DNA of 64,000 bases from Candidatus Sulfopaludibacter sp. SbA3 (GTDB lineage: Bacteria; Acidobacteriota; Terriglobia; Bryobacterales; Bryobacteraceae), in contig CAMDCN010000002.1 in assembly GCA_945890485.1 (NCBI GenBank), positions 372,001 through 436,000 on the forward strand, in the 5' to 3' direction. The position numbers and the translations under genes are program-made. The notes below the pieces were generated by a model. It was given only the letters and a program-made list of their open reading frames with translations. It did not search any database and was not told the origin of the DNA. This document shows positions 45,660 through 54,898 of this stretch, piece by piece. Every line of letters starts with the position of its first letter. The stretch's first letter is position 1.

Positions 45660-47051
45660 GTGAACCCGGCGCTGCTGCTCCTCCTCGTTCCTAGTCTTCT
45701 GGCCGCTGACTGGCTGCGTTTCCGCGGGCCCAATGGCGCGGGCGTCAACGACTCGAAGCCGCTCCCCCGCGAGATCGGCATCGACAAGAACGTCGTCTGG
45801 AAATCGGCCATCCCCCGCGGCAAATCCTCCCCCATCGTCACCGCCACCCGCATCTTCCTCACCGGCCACGAAAACGGCAAGCTGCTGACTTTCGCCCTCG
45901 ACCGCCGCACCGGTAAGCTCCTCTGGCGCCGCGAAGCCCCCGCCAATCAGGACGAAAAGCGTCACACCCTCAACGACCCCGCCTCCCCCAGCCCCGTCTC
46001 CAACGGCGCTAACGTCTACGTCTTCTTCGCCGGCTACGGCCTGCTCTCTTACACTGCCGATGGAGAAGAACGCTGGCGCCATCCCCTCGGCCCCTTCACC
46101 AATTTCCACGGCATGGGCGCCTCCCCCGTGCTCGCCGATGGCAAGCTCTACATGCTCTGCGACCAGGACCAGGGCGCCTTCCTGCTTGCCGTCGACCAAC
46201 GCACCGGCCGGACCGTCTGGAAGGTCGACCGCCCCGAAAACGTCCACAGCTTCTCGACGCCCCTCGCCCACGGCCGCGAACTCATCGTGCCCGGCTCCTA
46301 TCAACTCGATAGCTACGAACTCTCCACCGGCAAGCCCCTCTGGAAAGTACGCGGCCTCACCTACCAGGTGAAGTCGGTCCCCGTCGTCGACAATGGCGTC
46401 CTCTACTTCAACGGCTGGGCCCCCGGTGGAGAAGCCAGCGAACGCCTCGAACTCCCCGGCTTCCCGGACATGCGCCAGCGCTTCGACACCAACAAAGACG
46501 GCAAGCTCTCGAAGGACGAGATCCCCAAGAACTGGCTGCCCGGCAATTGGGACATGCAGGATCTCGACAAAGACGGCCTCCTCGACCAGCGCGACTGGCA
46601 ATATTATTCGATGCGCCGCACCTCCTCAAACGCCACCATGGCCATCCGCCTCGGTGGCTCCGGCGACATCACCGAAACCCACGTCCTCTGGCGCTACGAC
46701 AAGTCGCTGCCCGACGTCCCCGCCGTGCTCCTCTATCGGGGAGCGCTCTATCTTGTTCGCAACGGCGGCATCCTGCAAACCCTCGACCCCGCCACCGGCA
46801 AGGTGCAGAAACAGGGTCGCCTGCCCCAGGCCCTCGACGAGTATTACGCCTCGCCCGTCGCCGGCGATGGCAAGGTCTATTGCATCAGCCGCAATGGCAA
46901 CGTCACGGTGCTCGAAGCCGGCAGCCAATGGGGCGTCGCCGCGTCGAGCGACTTAGGCGAAGAGGTCTTCGCCACCCCCGCCATCGTCGATGGCCACATC
47001 TGGGTCCGCACCGCCACCCAACTTTACGATTTCGCCGCGCCGAAGCCCTAG
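45660..47051 (+). CDS. Exported PQQ-like beta-propeller protein with EF-hands
   Basis: A 463-residue secreted propeller. GTG 45660 gives a signal peptide (MNPALLLLLVPSLLAA) followed by WLRFRGPNG, the typical start of these proteins. Blades of the PQQ/WxxxTG type repeat: LLTFALDRRTGKLLWRRE, FLLAVDQRTGRTVWKVD and SYELSTGKPLWKV. Two calcium-binding EF-hands are inserted around residues 275-310: DTNKDGKLSKDE and DLDKDGLLDQRDW. Such proteins may bind PQQ or only use the fold for protein interaction; no quinoprotein active site can be confirmed. It is the last gene of the operon, 16 bp after the sulfatase. Its stop shares CTAG with the convergent LRR gene. Confidence 0.82.
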   Translation: MNPALLLLLVPSLLAADWLRFRGPNGAGVNDSKPLPREIGIDKNVVWKSAIPRGKSSPIVTATRIFLTGHENGKLLTFALDRRTGKLLWRREAPANQDEKRHTLNDPASPSPVSNGANVYVFFAGYGLLSYTADGEERWRHPLGPFTNFHGMGASPVLADGKLYMLCDQDQGAFLLAVDQRTGRTVWKVDRPENVHSFSTPLAHGRELIVPGSYQLDSYELSTGKPLWKVRGLTYQVKSVPVVDNGVLYFNGWAPGGEASERLELPGFPDMRQRFDTNKDGKLSKDEIPKNWLPGNWDMQDLDKDGLLDQRDWQYYSMRRTSSNATMAIRLGGSGDITETHVLWRYDKSLPDVPAVLLYRGALYLVRNGGILQTLDPATGKVQKQGRLPQALDEYYASPVAGDGKVYCISRNGNVTVLEAGSQWGVAASSDLGEEVFATPAIVDGHIWVRTATQLYDFAAPKP

Positions 47052-47866
47052 CGCCGGACCATCTCCACCTGCCCGGACTCAATCCGCGTATTCGACAGCG
47101 CCGCCTTCAGCTTCGCCACGCCCGCATCCGTTAGCAACGTATTCATCACGTTCAGGTGCTTCAGCTTTTGCATGCCGAAAATCTTGTCGATGCCCGCATC
47201 GGTGATCTTCGCGTTCCGAAGATTCAGCACTTCCAGGTCCTTCATCGTCCCCAGTAGCTCCAATCCCCGATCGGTAATCGTCACCTGCCAGAGGCCCGAG
47301 TCCGTCCGCTGCAATCCGCCCAAGTCCAGCTCCCGCAGCGTCGGAATCAGCTTCAGCGGGCTCAGCCCCACGTCCGTCATCTTGTTCCCGCCATACGCGA
47401 TGTGCCGCAGCTTCGGCATCGACGCGAAGTACTCGACGCCATTGTCCGTGAACAACGCAAAGCCCACATCAATCGACGTCATCTCCGGATGCCCCGCCAA
47501 ATGGCTCACGCCCGTGTCGGTCACCTTCGTCCCGCGCATGTTCAGCGTCTGTAGCTTTGGCCACAGCTTCATCACCGCGCACGCGCCATCGCCCACCAGC
47601 TCGGCATAGTACAGGTTCAACGAAGTCACGTTCCGCAGCTTCTTCAAATGCACGAAGCCCAGGTCCGTCACCCGCGTATGCGAAAGGTCGAGCGACCGCA
47701 GCTCCGTGAACGTGCCCACGCGCTGCAGGTCTGAATCGTTCACCCAAGTCCGGCTCAGGTCCAGCGTCACGATGCGCCCCTGCGCATCCGCCGTCGCCGT
47801 GCCGCCCACTTCCTTCACCCAATCCATCGGCCCCAAAACGGCCAACAACAACATCGTGGCGAACAT
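47048..47866 (-). CDS. Exported leucine-rich repeat protein
   Basis: A 272-residue LRR protein with a signal peptide (MFATMLLLAVLG). About ten repeats of roughly 24 residues occupy nearly the whole chain. They have the shape L-x-x-L-x-L-(x)-T-x-V/I-T-D-x-G-x-x-x-L, for example LRSLDLSHTRVTDLGFVHL, LQTLNMRGTKVTDTGVSHL and LEVLNLRNAKITDAGIDKI. Such repeats form a curved solenoid used for protein binding. The start ATG shares one base with the stop of the upstream LRR gene (TAATG), so the two are coupled. The shared GTWD-like first block (GTATADAQGRIVTLDLS) has also been noted in the neighbour. Confidence 0.85.
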   Translation of the reverse strand: MFATMLLLAVLGPMDWVKEVGGTATADAQGRIVTLDLSRTWVNDSDLQRVGTFTELRSLDLSHTRVTDLGFVHLKKLRNVTSLNLYYAELVGDGACAVMKLWPKLQTLNMRGTKVTDTGVSHLAGHPEMTSIDVGFALFTDNGVEYFASMPKLRHIAYGGNKMTDVGLSPLKLIPTLRELDLGGLQRTDSGLWQVTITDRGLELLGTMKDLEVLNLRNAKITDAGIDKIFGMQKLKHLNVMNTLLTDAGVAKLKAALSNTRIESGQVEMVRR

Positions 47867-49827
47867 TAGCTCTTCCTCCGGATGGGGATCGACGACTCGC
47901 GATCGAACAAAATATGCAGCCCCGGCTTCGCAGCCTTCAGCTTGTTAAACGCAGGCTCCGTGATCAGCGTATGGTAAATGCCCAGCGTCTTGAGCTTCGC
48001 CATTTTCACCAGCGTATCCACCGCCGCGTCCGTCAGGTTCGCCGTATCGAGCAGCAGCTCCTCCAACTCCGGCAACTGCAATTCAGCCAAGCCCTTGTCC
48101 GACAGCCCGGTGTAGTCCAAATTCAATCGGCGCAGCTTCGCAAAGTTGTTCAAGTGCGGAACCGCCGCATCGTCGAGGCGCGACCGCACCGACTCAAACA
48201 CCCGCAAATTTACGAGCGGCTTCAAATCCGCCAAGCCCTTGTTCGTATGCCGGCAGTAGCTCAAGTACAGCTCCTCCAGCGTAGTCATCTTGCCGATGTG
48301 GACCATCGCCTCATCGCCAATGTCGTTCGACAGAATATCGAGCTTCCGCAGCGGCAGCGCGCTCAGCGCCAGCAAGCCCTCCGCCGTAATGTCGGTATAA
48401 GAAAGCCGCAGCCCGCGCAACGTCGGCATCTTGGCCAGTGCCGCCGCGCTGCGGTCGTCGAACGTCGTATTCGAAATCTCCAGCTCTTCAATCGGTAGCG
48501 AAGCGGGCAACATGCCCTTGCTCAGCGTATGGTTCAGCGTCAGCCGCTGCAGCTTTGAAAGGCCGCCAAGATTCGCCAAACCCGTATCGGAAACCATCGT
48601 ATTCGCCAGATCCAGATCTTCGAGCGCCTTCAGCTTGGCGACATGCGCCATGCCCGCATCGCCAATCTCCGTCGTGTCCAGCCGCAGCTTCGTCAACGCC
48701 GTCAACCCCGCCAGATAAGCCAACTGCGCATCGGAAACCGGCGTCCGCGAAAGATCCACTGATCGAACCTTCCCGCCTTCCAGCGAACTGCGCCCACCCA
48801 ACTTCTCGATCCACCCCGCAATCCCCGCGTCCGTCATCGCCGCCGGCTTCGCCGTCCGCAGCGCCGGATCGGCCGCCTGCGGCGCCGCATCCTGAAACTC
48901 GACGCGCACCCGCGGATTCGCGGCCAGCAGATCGTCCACACCGCCCCGCGTCACCCGTGTATACCGCAGGTCCAGCGAAGTCAGATTCTTCAATCCCCGC
49001 AGCTTGCCCAAGCCGGAGTTCGTAATCTGCGTTCGGTACAGATTCAGCTCCGTCAATTCCTGCAGCGGCGTCAGTGCCGCCACCCCCGCGTCCGTCAACG
49101 AAGAGCCCAGAATGTTAAGCCGCTTCAGCTTCGTCAATCCCCGCAGGTACCCGATGCCCCGGTCCGTCAGCCGCAGCCCAAACAGATCCAGCGTCTCCAA
49201 ATCCTTCAACTCCGCCACGTGCCGCAACCCCTCATCGGTCACCGATGTATCGCGCAGGCTCAGATAGCGCAGCTTCTTCATGCCCGCAATCTGCGCCATC
49301 CCCTCGTCGTTCATTCGGGTATTGTTCAGGTCGAGCCGTTCCAGGTTTACGAACGTCTCCAGACCCGAGCCACGAATGTTGGCCATCGCCACCCGCATTT
49401 CGCGAATCTGCGTCAGGTTGGCGAACTCCTTCAGCCCCTTATCCTGCACGTTGATGTGCTCCAGAAAATGCAGCGAAAGCCCGAACTTCTCCAGCTTCGT
49501 CAACGTCTTCAGCGCCGCCAGTTCCTTGTTCGCATCCAGCGTCGAACCCGCACCAGGATTGAAGATCGTGCCCGGCAGGATCAGCTCCCGCAGCTCCGTG
49601 CACCCCGCCAACAGCTTCAAGTCCTTATGGTCAACAATTGTCCCCGCCAGGTCGACGCCTTCCAGGCGCAACGCCCCCGCGGGAAGCTTCTGCGCATCGA
49701 CGATCCAAGGAGAGTTCGCCACGCGAACCCTGCCGCCAAAGCGGAGAGCCCACTCCGCGGTCGCACGGTCATCGACCTGCGCACAAATCGCGCCACAAGC
49801 CAACAGGAGAAAAGTTAAAATTCGCAC
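47866..49827 (-). CDS. Exported leucine-rich repeat protein, large
   Basis: A 653-residue exported protein (GTG start at 49827; signal peptide MRILTFLLLACGAICA) made up of about 20 LRR units. Early units include LERLDLNNTRMNDEGMAQI, LRYLSLRDTSVTDEGLRHV and LETLDLFGLRLTDRGIGYL. A short non-repeat insert around residues 320-355 (AAPQAADPALRTAKPAAMTDAGIAGWIEKLGG, here cited as TDAGIAGWIEKLGG) separates two LRR blocks. The two blocks resemble each other, as if the protein grew by duplication. It is upstream of and coupled to the smaller LRR protein. The binding partner is unknown; it could sit on the cell surface or in the periplasm. Confidence 0.85.
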   Translation of the reverse strand: MRILTFLLLACGAICAQVDDRATAEWALRFGGRVRVANSPWIVDAQKLPAGALRLEGVDLAGTIVDHKDLKLLAGCTELRELILPGTIFNPGAGSTLDANKELAALKTLTKLEKFGLSLHFLEHINVQDKGLKEFANLTQIREMRVAMANIRGSGLETFVNLERLDLNNTRMNDEGMAQIAGMKKLRYLSLRDTSVTDEGLRHVAELKDLETLDLFGLRLTDRGIGYLRGLTKLKRLNILGSSLTDAGVAALTPLQELTELNLYRTQITNSGLGKLRGLKNLTSLDLRYTRVTRGGVDDLLAANPRVRVEFQDAAPQAADPALRTAKPAAMTDAGIAGWIEKLGGRSSLEGGKVRSVDLSRTPVSDAQLAYLAGLTALTKLRLDTTEIGDAGMAHVAKLKALEDLDLANTMVSDTGLANLGGLSKLQRLTLNHTLSKGMLPASLPIEELEISNTTFDDRSAAALAKMPTLRGLRLSYTDITAEGLLALSALPLRKLDILSNDIGDEAMVHIGKMTTLEELYLSYCRHTNKGLADLKPLVNLRVFESVRSRLDDAAVPHLNNFAKLRRLNLDYTGLSDKGLAELQLPELEELLLDTANLTDAAVDTLVKMAKLKTLGIYHTLITEPAFNKLKAAKPGLHILFDRESSIPIRRKS

Positions 49828-49960
49828 AGCTTTGCCTGTAGGTATTGTATTCCCTACTCAAAACCCGGCGGAAGCGGTGACTGTCGATTTGTTGTATTTC
49901 TCGGCCGGTCTCCGGCATCCTCCCGGCAGGAGCACGACGCTTCGCCTTGTGGCGGGACCC

Positions 49961-50201
49961 ATGAAAAGGGAACTCGAGCTGTTCTACGGACTCGTTGAAG
50001 AAATCGAGATCGCGATGATGACCACGCGGCAGCATGAAGGGCATTTGTGCTCCCGGCCCATGGCCAATCAGATGTCAGCGGCCGGAGCGGACCTCCGTCT
50101 CGGGGCTGGCCGTCATTTCACGCGACGGCCAGACCACCAGCGAACTCTGGGTCGAAGATTGAAAGATGTGGTTTCCCGGCGAAGGCGACCCGCGGCGATG
50201 A
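49961..50201 (+). pseudogene. Decayed general-stress/pyridoxamine-oxidase-like protein
   Basis: No intact gene lies in 49828-50283, but remnants of a Gsp26/YdaG-like pyridoxamine 5'-phosphate oxidase-like protein can be read. The frame from ATG 49961 gives LVEEIEIAMMTTRQHEGHL followed by CSRPMANQ, the usual N-terminal half. After about 50080 the match continues in another frame from 50085 as RTSVSGLAVISRDGQ and SELW. An in-frame TGA at 50160-50162 comes next, and then KMWFPGEGDPRR to a stop at 50199-50201, matching the family's VSVSG and WFPGG-D-P motifs. The middle beta-strands are missing, so there is a deletion plus a frameshift and a stop codon. The rest of the gap shows nothing else. Confidence 0.7.
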
Positions 50202-50283
50202 ACTCGTGAACGCTTGGCTAACCGGCGCGGCGCCGGAACTGGGCGGGATCCCCCGACGGAAAGAGCCAAGGCGTCCCGGGTAA

Positions 50284-52764
50284 CTACTCATAGCGAAGCG
50301 CGGTCATCGGATCGATCCGCGCAGCCTTCGCCGCCGGAATATAACCTGCCAACAGGGCCACCAACGCCAATGCCGCCGTCGCCGCGCCAATCGTCAGCGG
50401 GTCCTGCGGCTCCACGCCGTAGAGTTGGCTCTGAATGTACTGCGACGCAAACCAAGCCAAGGGCAGCGCAATCACCAGCCCGATCCCGACCAGCGCCACC
50501 ACCTCCCGCATCACCAGCCAAAGCACGTTGGCCGTCTCGGCCCCCAACGCCATGCGAATGCCAATCTCCCGCGTCCGCCGCGCCACGGTATACGCCATTA
50601 CGCCGTAAAGCCCCAACAGCGCCAGCCCCGTTGCCAATAACCCGAACAGGGTGGAGAGCAGCGCCACCAGCCGCTCATTTGCCAGCGAATGTTCCAACTG
50701 CTGCTCCAGCGTCCGCATGTCGTAGAGCGGCAGCTTCGGGTCCAACTCCTGCACAATCGAACGCACCGTCCGAAACATCTGCTCCGGCGGCAAGCTCGTC
50801 CGCACATAGCCGGCCATATCTGACGCCCATCCTTCCTGGAAGTAGCCCCGGTAGACAATCCGCGGAATCTCCTCCCGGAAGCCTTCGTACTTCGTATCCG
50901 AAACCACTCCGATAATCTCGATGTCCGTCTTCGTTCCCGGATTTGCACCCCAGCCAATATGCCGCCCCACGGCATCGCCCTTCGGGAAGTACATCTTGGC
51001 CATCTTCTCGTTGATCAGCACCTTCTTGCCCGAAGTCTTTGAATCGCGCTCGTCGAAGTCCCGGCCCGCCAGCAGCTTGATCCCCATCGTTGCGAAGTAT
51101 CCCGGCGACACGATATTGACGTGCGGATTCATGTTCTCGCCCTGCTTGGCTTGGTGTCCCTCCACCGTCACCGAAGAATCCCACTCCCAGCCACGCAGAA
51201 CGGGCACCACCGCCAGTGCCGCCGTCTCCACCCCCGGCGCCGCACTCAGCCGCCGGTTCAGCTCCCGGAAGAACGCCTCCGCCTGCTCTTCCTTGTAACC
51301 GCTCAAGCCCGGATCCGTCATGAACGTCACCAGATTCGACACCGTGAACCCCGGGTTCAATGACTTCAAATTCTGCAGGCTCTTCAAAAACAAACCCGCG
51401 CCAATCAACAACAGCAACGACAACGAAACCTGCGTCACCACCAGCGCCTTCCGCAGCCAAACCGAACTACTCGGCTTCAACGCCAACGTCGGCCGCGTCG
51501 CCTGCAAGGCCGGAATCAGGCCAAACGCCACTCCCGCGATCAAGGCGATGGAAAAATTAAACGCCAGAATCCGCCAATCCGGATTGGCGCTCAGGCTGAT
51601 CGGATCGTTGCCCTGCGGAGGCAACATCGCCAACAAACCCTTCACCCCCCAGCGCGCCAGGAACACGCTGACCACCGCGCCAGTAAACGCCAGCAAGCTG
51701 CTCTCCACCAGCAGCAGCCGCACAATGCGCCCCCGCGTCGCGCCAATCGAAAGCCGAATCGCGATCTCCTTCTCCCGCGCGCTGGCCCGGGCAATCAACA
51801 GGTTCGCCAGGTTCGCGCAAGCGATCAGCAGCACCAGCCCCACGATACCCATCAGCACCTGCAACGGCCGCTCCATCTGCCGCCGCAGATTGCTCGCCCC
51901 CTGCGCCCCCGGCATCACCCGAATCGTCATCTGCAGGAAACGCTCCCGCGTGTAGTTCGAAGCCTTCGCGAAAGCCTCCTGCGTCACCTCCATCCCAATC
52001 ACCTGCCGGAACACGGTCTGCAGATTTGCCGTCACCTGCTCCATCGTCACGCCTGGCTTCCGGCGCCCAAACACCTGCACCCAGCGCGATCGCCGGTCCT
52101 CCAACTTGCCGAAGCGCGGGTTCAACTGTTCCCGCATCGCCATCGGATACCGCACCTTCGGCAAGCTCCCCGGCGATAGCCCCGCGAACCCCGCGGCGCT
52201 CACCCCGATGATCGTCATCGGAAAATTGTTGATCAGGATCTTCTGCCCGATGATCTGCGGGTTACCCTGAAACCGGCTCTGCCAGTAGTCATACGCCAGT
52301 ACCGCCACCGGACTCCCGCCCGGCTTCTGGTCGTCCTCCGGCGTCAGCACCCGGCCGCTCGCCGCCCCCACCCCCAGCAACTGAAAGTAGTTCCCGGAAA
52401 CGATCTCGCCGAACGTCCGTTCCGACTCGCTGCCGAACATCACGGTGATCGAATCTTCGCGGCGCGCCAGCATGCCGCTCAGCGTTTCGTTCTTATCCCG
52501 CAGGTCCCGATACATCGGATACGCGAGCATGTCCCGCCCCGAGTTGTTGCCATAGTGCGACCCGCTCGAAGCGATCTGCACGATCTCCTCGGGATTCTGA
52601 ATCGGCAACAGCCGCAGCAACAATTGGTCTAGCAGCGTGAAGATGGCCGTATTCGCGCCAATCCCCAACGCCAGCGAAAGCACCGCGATCGTCGTAAACA
52701 GCGGGCTGCGGCGCAGCGAGCGCGCGGCGTAGCGGAGGTCCTGCCAAAGAAAAGCCATCGTCAT
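50284..52764 (-). CDS. MacB/FtsX-type duplicated ABC permease (ADOP type)
   Basis: An 826-residue permease with two copies of the MacB periplasmic core plus FtsX unit, and no linked ATPase. It opens LRYAARSLRRSPLFTTIAVLSLALGIGANTAIFTLL, a very characteristic sequence. Transmembrane segments follow at about residues 290-440 (MGIVGLVLLIACANLANLLIARAS; FGLIPALQAT), then a second periplasmic part and FGLLATGLALLGLYGVMAYTVARRTREIGIRMALGA with a final ...LAGYIPAAKAARIDPMTALRYE. This is the layout of acidobacterial duplicated orphan permeases. The substrate is unknown. It follows the lipocalin gene by 25 bp on the same strand. Confidence 0.9.
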   Translation of the reverse strand: MTMAFLWQDLRYAARSLRRSPLFTTIAVLSLALGIGANTAIFTLLDQLLLRLLPIQNPEEIVQIASSGSHYGNNSGRDMLAYPMYRDLRDKNETLSGMLARREDSITVMFGSESERTFGEIVSGNYFQLLGVGAASGRVLTPEDDQKPGGSPVAVLAYDYWQSRFQGNPQIIGQKILINNFPMTIIGVSAAGFAGLSPGSLPKVRYPMAMREQLNPRFGKLEDRRSRWVQVFGRRKPGVTMEQVTANLQTVFRQVIGMEVTQEAFAKASNYTRERFLQMTIRVMPGAQGASNLRRQMERPLQVLMGIVGLVLLIACANLANLLIARASAREKEIAIRLSIGATRGRIVRLLLVESSLLAFTGAVVSVFLARWGVKGLLAMLPPQGNDPISLSANPDWRILAFNFSIALIAGVAFGLIPALQATRPTLALKPSSSVWLRKALVVTQVSLSLLLLIGAGLFLKSLQNLKSLNPGFTVSNLVTFMTDPGLSGYKEEQAEAFFRELNRRLSAAPGVETAALAVVPVLRGWEWDSSVTVEGHQAKQGENMNPHVNIVSPGYFATMGIKLLAGRDFDERDSKTSGKKVLINEKMAKMYFPKGDAVGRHIGWGANPGTKTDIEIIGVVSDTKYEGFREEIPRIVYRGYFQEGWASDMAGYVRTSLPPEQMFRTVRSIVQELDPKLPLYDMRTLEQQLEHSLANERLVALLSTLFGLLATGLALLGLYGVMAYTVARRTREIGIRMALGAETANVLWLVMREVVALVGIGLVIALPLAWFASQYIQSQLYGVEPQDPLTIGAATAALALVALLAGYIPAAKAARIDPMTALRYE

Positions 52765-52789
52765 CCTTAACGGACGACTACGCGCAAAG

Positions 52790-53269
52790 TTACCTCGGAG
52801 TTCGGACCAATTTCGAAACGTTGTAGCCTTTCTTCGCGGCCAACTCTGTCAACCGGCGCAGTAGCTCCTCCGGCGGATTCTGCTCCCGCGTCAGAATCCA
52901 GAGATATTTCCGCTTGGGTTCTCCCACCACCACCCACCGGTAATCCGGATCCAAGTCCAGCACCCAATAGTCCCCGTAGAACGGCCAGAAGAACGTCACC
53001 TTCAGTTTCGCCGTCGAACCGGCCACCTTCGCTGACCCCTTCGCCCTCGACGTCTTGCCGTTTGCTTCCCGGCACTCGTTCACTACGCGAACCTTCCCCG
53101 GACCCTCCACCGTGTACGTCGCCCGCACGTCTCCCACGCACTTCTTCTGAAACCAGTTCGGCGTCCGCGCCGCTTCGTACCACGTGCCCGCATAGCGGGC
53201 CAAGTCCACGGACTCCACCGTCGTCAACGGCTCCGCCGCGGCCAGAAGAAACAACAAAGAAGCAAGCAC
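52790..53269 (-). CDS. Bacterial lipocalin (Blc-like)
   Basis: A 159-residue exported lipocalin starting at GTG 53269 with a short signal (MLASLLFLLAAAEP). The family motif GTWYEAARTPNWFQKKC is at about residue 29-45, followed by ATYTVEGPGKVRVVNECR and KVTFFWPFYGDYWVLDLDPDYRWVVVGEPKR, and the closing YLWILTREQ. These are the three structurally conserved lipocalin regions. There is no lipobox Cys, so it is a soluble periplasmic form. It may bind or move a lipid or a hydrophobic molecule. It lies three bases after the glycosyltransferase gene and 25 bp before the permease. Confidence 0.85.
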   Translation of the reverse strand: MLASLLFLLAAAEPLTTVESVDLARYAGTWYEAARTPNWFQKKCVGDVRATYTVEGPGKVRVVNECREANGKTSRAKGSAKVAGSTAKLKVTFFWPFYGDYWVLDLDPDYRWVVVGEPKRKYLWILTREQNPPEELLRRLTELAAKKGYNVSKLVRTPR

Positions 53270-53272
53270 ACT

Positions 53273-54421
53273 CTACCGATGCAGTAGCGCCCGCAGCTGT
53301 TGCGCTGTTTCCGCAAACGGGTGCGCCAGCGCAAACGCCTGCGCCGCCCGGCCCATCTCCCGCAGCCTCGCCCGATCCCTCGTCAACTCCTGCAGCGCCG
53401 GCAGAAATCCATCCGCCGACGCCATCCGCCCAAACTCCGCCCGCATCAAACTCCTCGCCCCCGCATGGTCCAGCGTCAACGCCGGCAGCCCGGCCGCGAA
53501 CGCCTCCATCAACGTCAACCCATACGACTCGTGGCTTGAAGGAAACACATACAGGTCCGCCTCGGCAAACTGGTCCGCCTTAGCCTGCCCCGTCACATGC
53601 CCCGGAAACTCCACTTCCACCTGCCGCAGCCGCCCCGCCAACTCCTTCAATTTCTCAAAGTACTCGCGGCCCTTCATGAACGCCGGCTGCCCGCAAAGCC
53701 GCAGCCGCATCGATGGCAACGTGCCCTGCCTCTCCCACTCGAGCAACGCCTCCAACAACACATGCTGATTCTTCTCCGGCGAAATCCGGCTCAACGTTAA
53801 CAGCGTTAGCTTCTTCTCCGCCGGACGCAGCTCGCTCGTATGCGTTGCCGGTGGAGTCCCCCACGGCAGCACCTCCACGCGAACCTGCGGCCCGTAGCAC
53901 CGGTGGATCACCTCCCGCATCTCCGGTGACGGCACAATGCAGGCCACCGAATGCAGCACGCAGTCCCGCTGCTTCTGAAACACAAGCTGCAGCACATCCG
54001 GGCACAGCCGCTCCCATCGCCGATGCCATCGTACCAGCGTCTCCGGCGCCACCCATCCGCGCCCGTAGATAGCCGCCACGTAGGCCACCACGTCCACATG
54101 GAAGATCGTGAACACCCGATATCCCGCCGCCGCCAACCGCGCGAAGTCCGGCCCTTCGGAGATGTCGTTTACCAGCACGACACACCCCTTGGCTTCGTTC
54201 CGTAAAATGGCCTCCGTCGATTCCGCCTCAAACCGCCGGCAGAAAGCAGCGTACTCCATCTCCGAAAACGTCACCAGCTGTTTGCCGGTCACCGCCTCCG
54301 GCACAATCGGCTCTACGTCCGGCCACTCCGCCCGCAGCATTTCAAAGACTGCCGCTCCGCCCCCCAGCGGCACCCGCTCCGCAGCGAACCCGCCATGGGC
54401 CGCCGTGTATAGGATCTTCAC
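53273..54421 (-). CDS. GT4-type glycosyltransferase
   Basis: A 382-residue family 4 GT-B glycosyltransferase from GTG 54421, whose first codon overlaps the cupin stop as GTGA. It starts VKILYTAAHGGFAAERVPLGGGAAVFEML, and the C-terminal domain has LTLLTLSRISPEKNQHVLLEAL, EVEFPGHVTGQAKADQFAEADLYVFPSSHESYGLTLMEAFAAGLPAL (cited as motifs GHVTGQAKADQF and SYGLTLMEAFAAG), containing the E-x7-E-like motif. Sugar and acceptor are unknown. It lies within a unit encoding an SDR, a cupin, this enzyme, a lipocalin and a permease, an unusual set for a glycosyltransferase. Confidence 0.85.
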   Translation of the reverse strand: MKILYTAAHGGFAAERVPLGGGAAVFEMLRAEWPDVEPIVPEAVTGKQLVTFSEMEYAAFCRRFEAESTEAILRNEAKGCVVLVNDISEGPDFARLAAAGYRVFTIFHVDVVAYVAAIYGRGWVAPETLVRWHRRWERLCPDVLQLVFQKQRDCVLHSVACIVPSPEMREVIHRCYGPQVRVEVLPWGTPPATHTSELRPAEKKLTLLTLSRISPEKNQHVLLEALLEWERQGTLPSMRLRLCGQPAFMKGREYFEKLKELAGRLRQVEVEFPGHVTGQAKADQFAEADLYVFPSSHESYGLTLMEAFAAGLPALTLDHAGARSLMRAEFGRMASADGFLPALQELTRDRARLREMGRAAQAFALAHPFAETAQQLRALLHR

Positions 54422-54894
54422 CGGATGAACTGGTCCACGAACTCCGCGCCCAGCCCGACTTCGATGTAGTGCTTCCGGCACATATCGATCTTGGTGAACA
54501 CGTCCTCAAAGCCCGTGTGGTTGCCATCCGCGTCCACGTAGTACATGCAGCCCGAGATATTGAAAAACGTGATCATCTCGTCCGCCGACTCCACCGTCAA
54601 CGTATGCGTCTCGCCCGGCGGCTCGAACACGTAGTCCCCCGCCCGCGCCACCCAATCATGCTCCAGATACCGCCAGCTCCCCTTGATCACATACCCATGC
54701 ACCGGGCCCGGATGCCGATGCCGGCTCAACACCCCAGCCTTCCGCACCCGCAACAGATTGCACCAACCGCCGTTCAGGGTATTCAGCATCAGCGGACGGA
54801 ACCACACGTCCTTGGCCTGCGGCACCCAGACGCGTTCATCGTCCGGCACAGCCGTCGCAACAATTTCAGGAGGAGAAAGTGGATGAGTCGACAT
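54418..54894 (-). CDS. Cupin, 2,4'-dihydroxyacetophenone dioxygenase-like
   Basis: A 158-residue cupin from the ATG at 54894 (the frame is open to 54924). It has LLRVRKAGVLSRHRHPGPVHGYVIKG, giving the metal-binding His triad of the first cupin motif (H-x-H-x-x-x-x-x-H), and EPPGETHTLTV with the second-motif His. TFFNISGCMYYVDADGNHTG and EDVFTKIDMCRKHYIEVGLG match what I recall of the 2,4'-dihydroxyacetophenone dioxygenase family, a ring-side-chain cleaving enzyme. The role is therefore tentative; other cupins share the fold. It lies four bases after the SDR stop and overlaps the next gene. Confidence 0.68.
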   Translation of the reverse strand: MSTHPLSPPEIVATAVPDDERVWVPQAKDVWFRPLMLNTLNGGWCNLLRVRKAGVLSRHRHPGPVHGYVIKGSWRYLEHDWVARAGDYVFEPPGETHTLTVESADEMITFFNISGCMYYVDADGNHTGFEDVFTKIDMCRKHYIEVGLGAEFVDQFIR

Positions 54895-54898
54895 AGGG

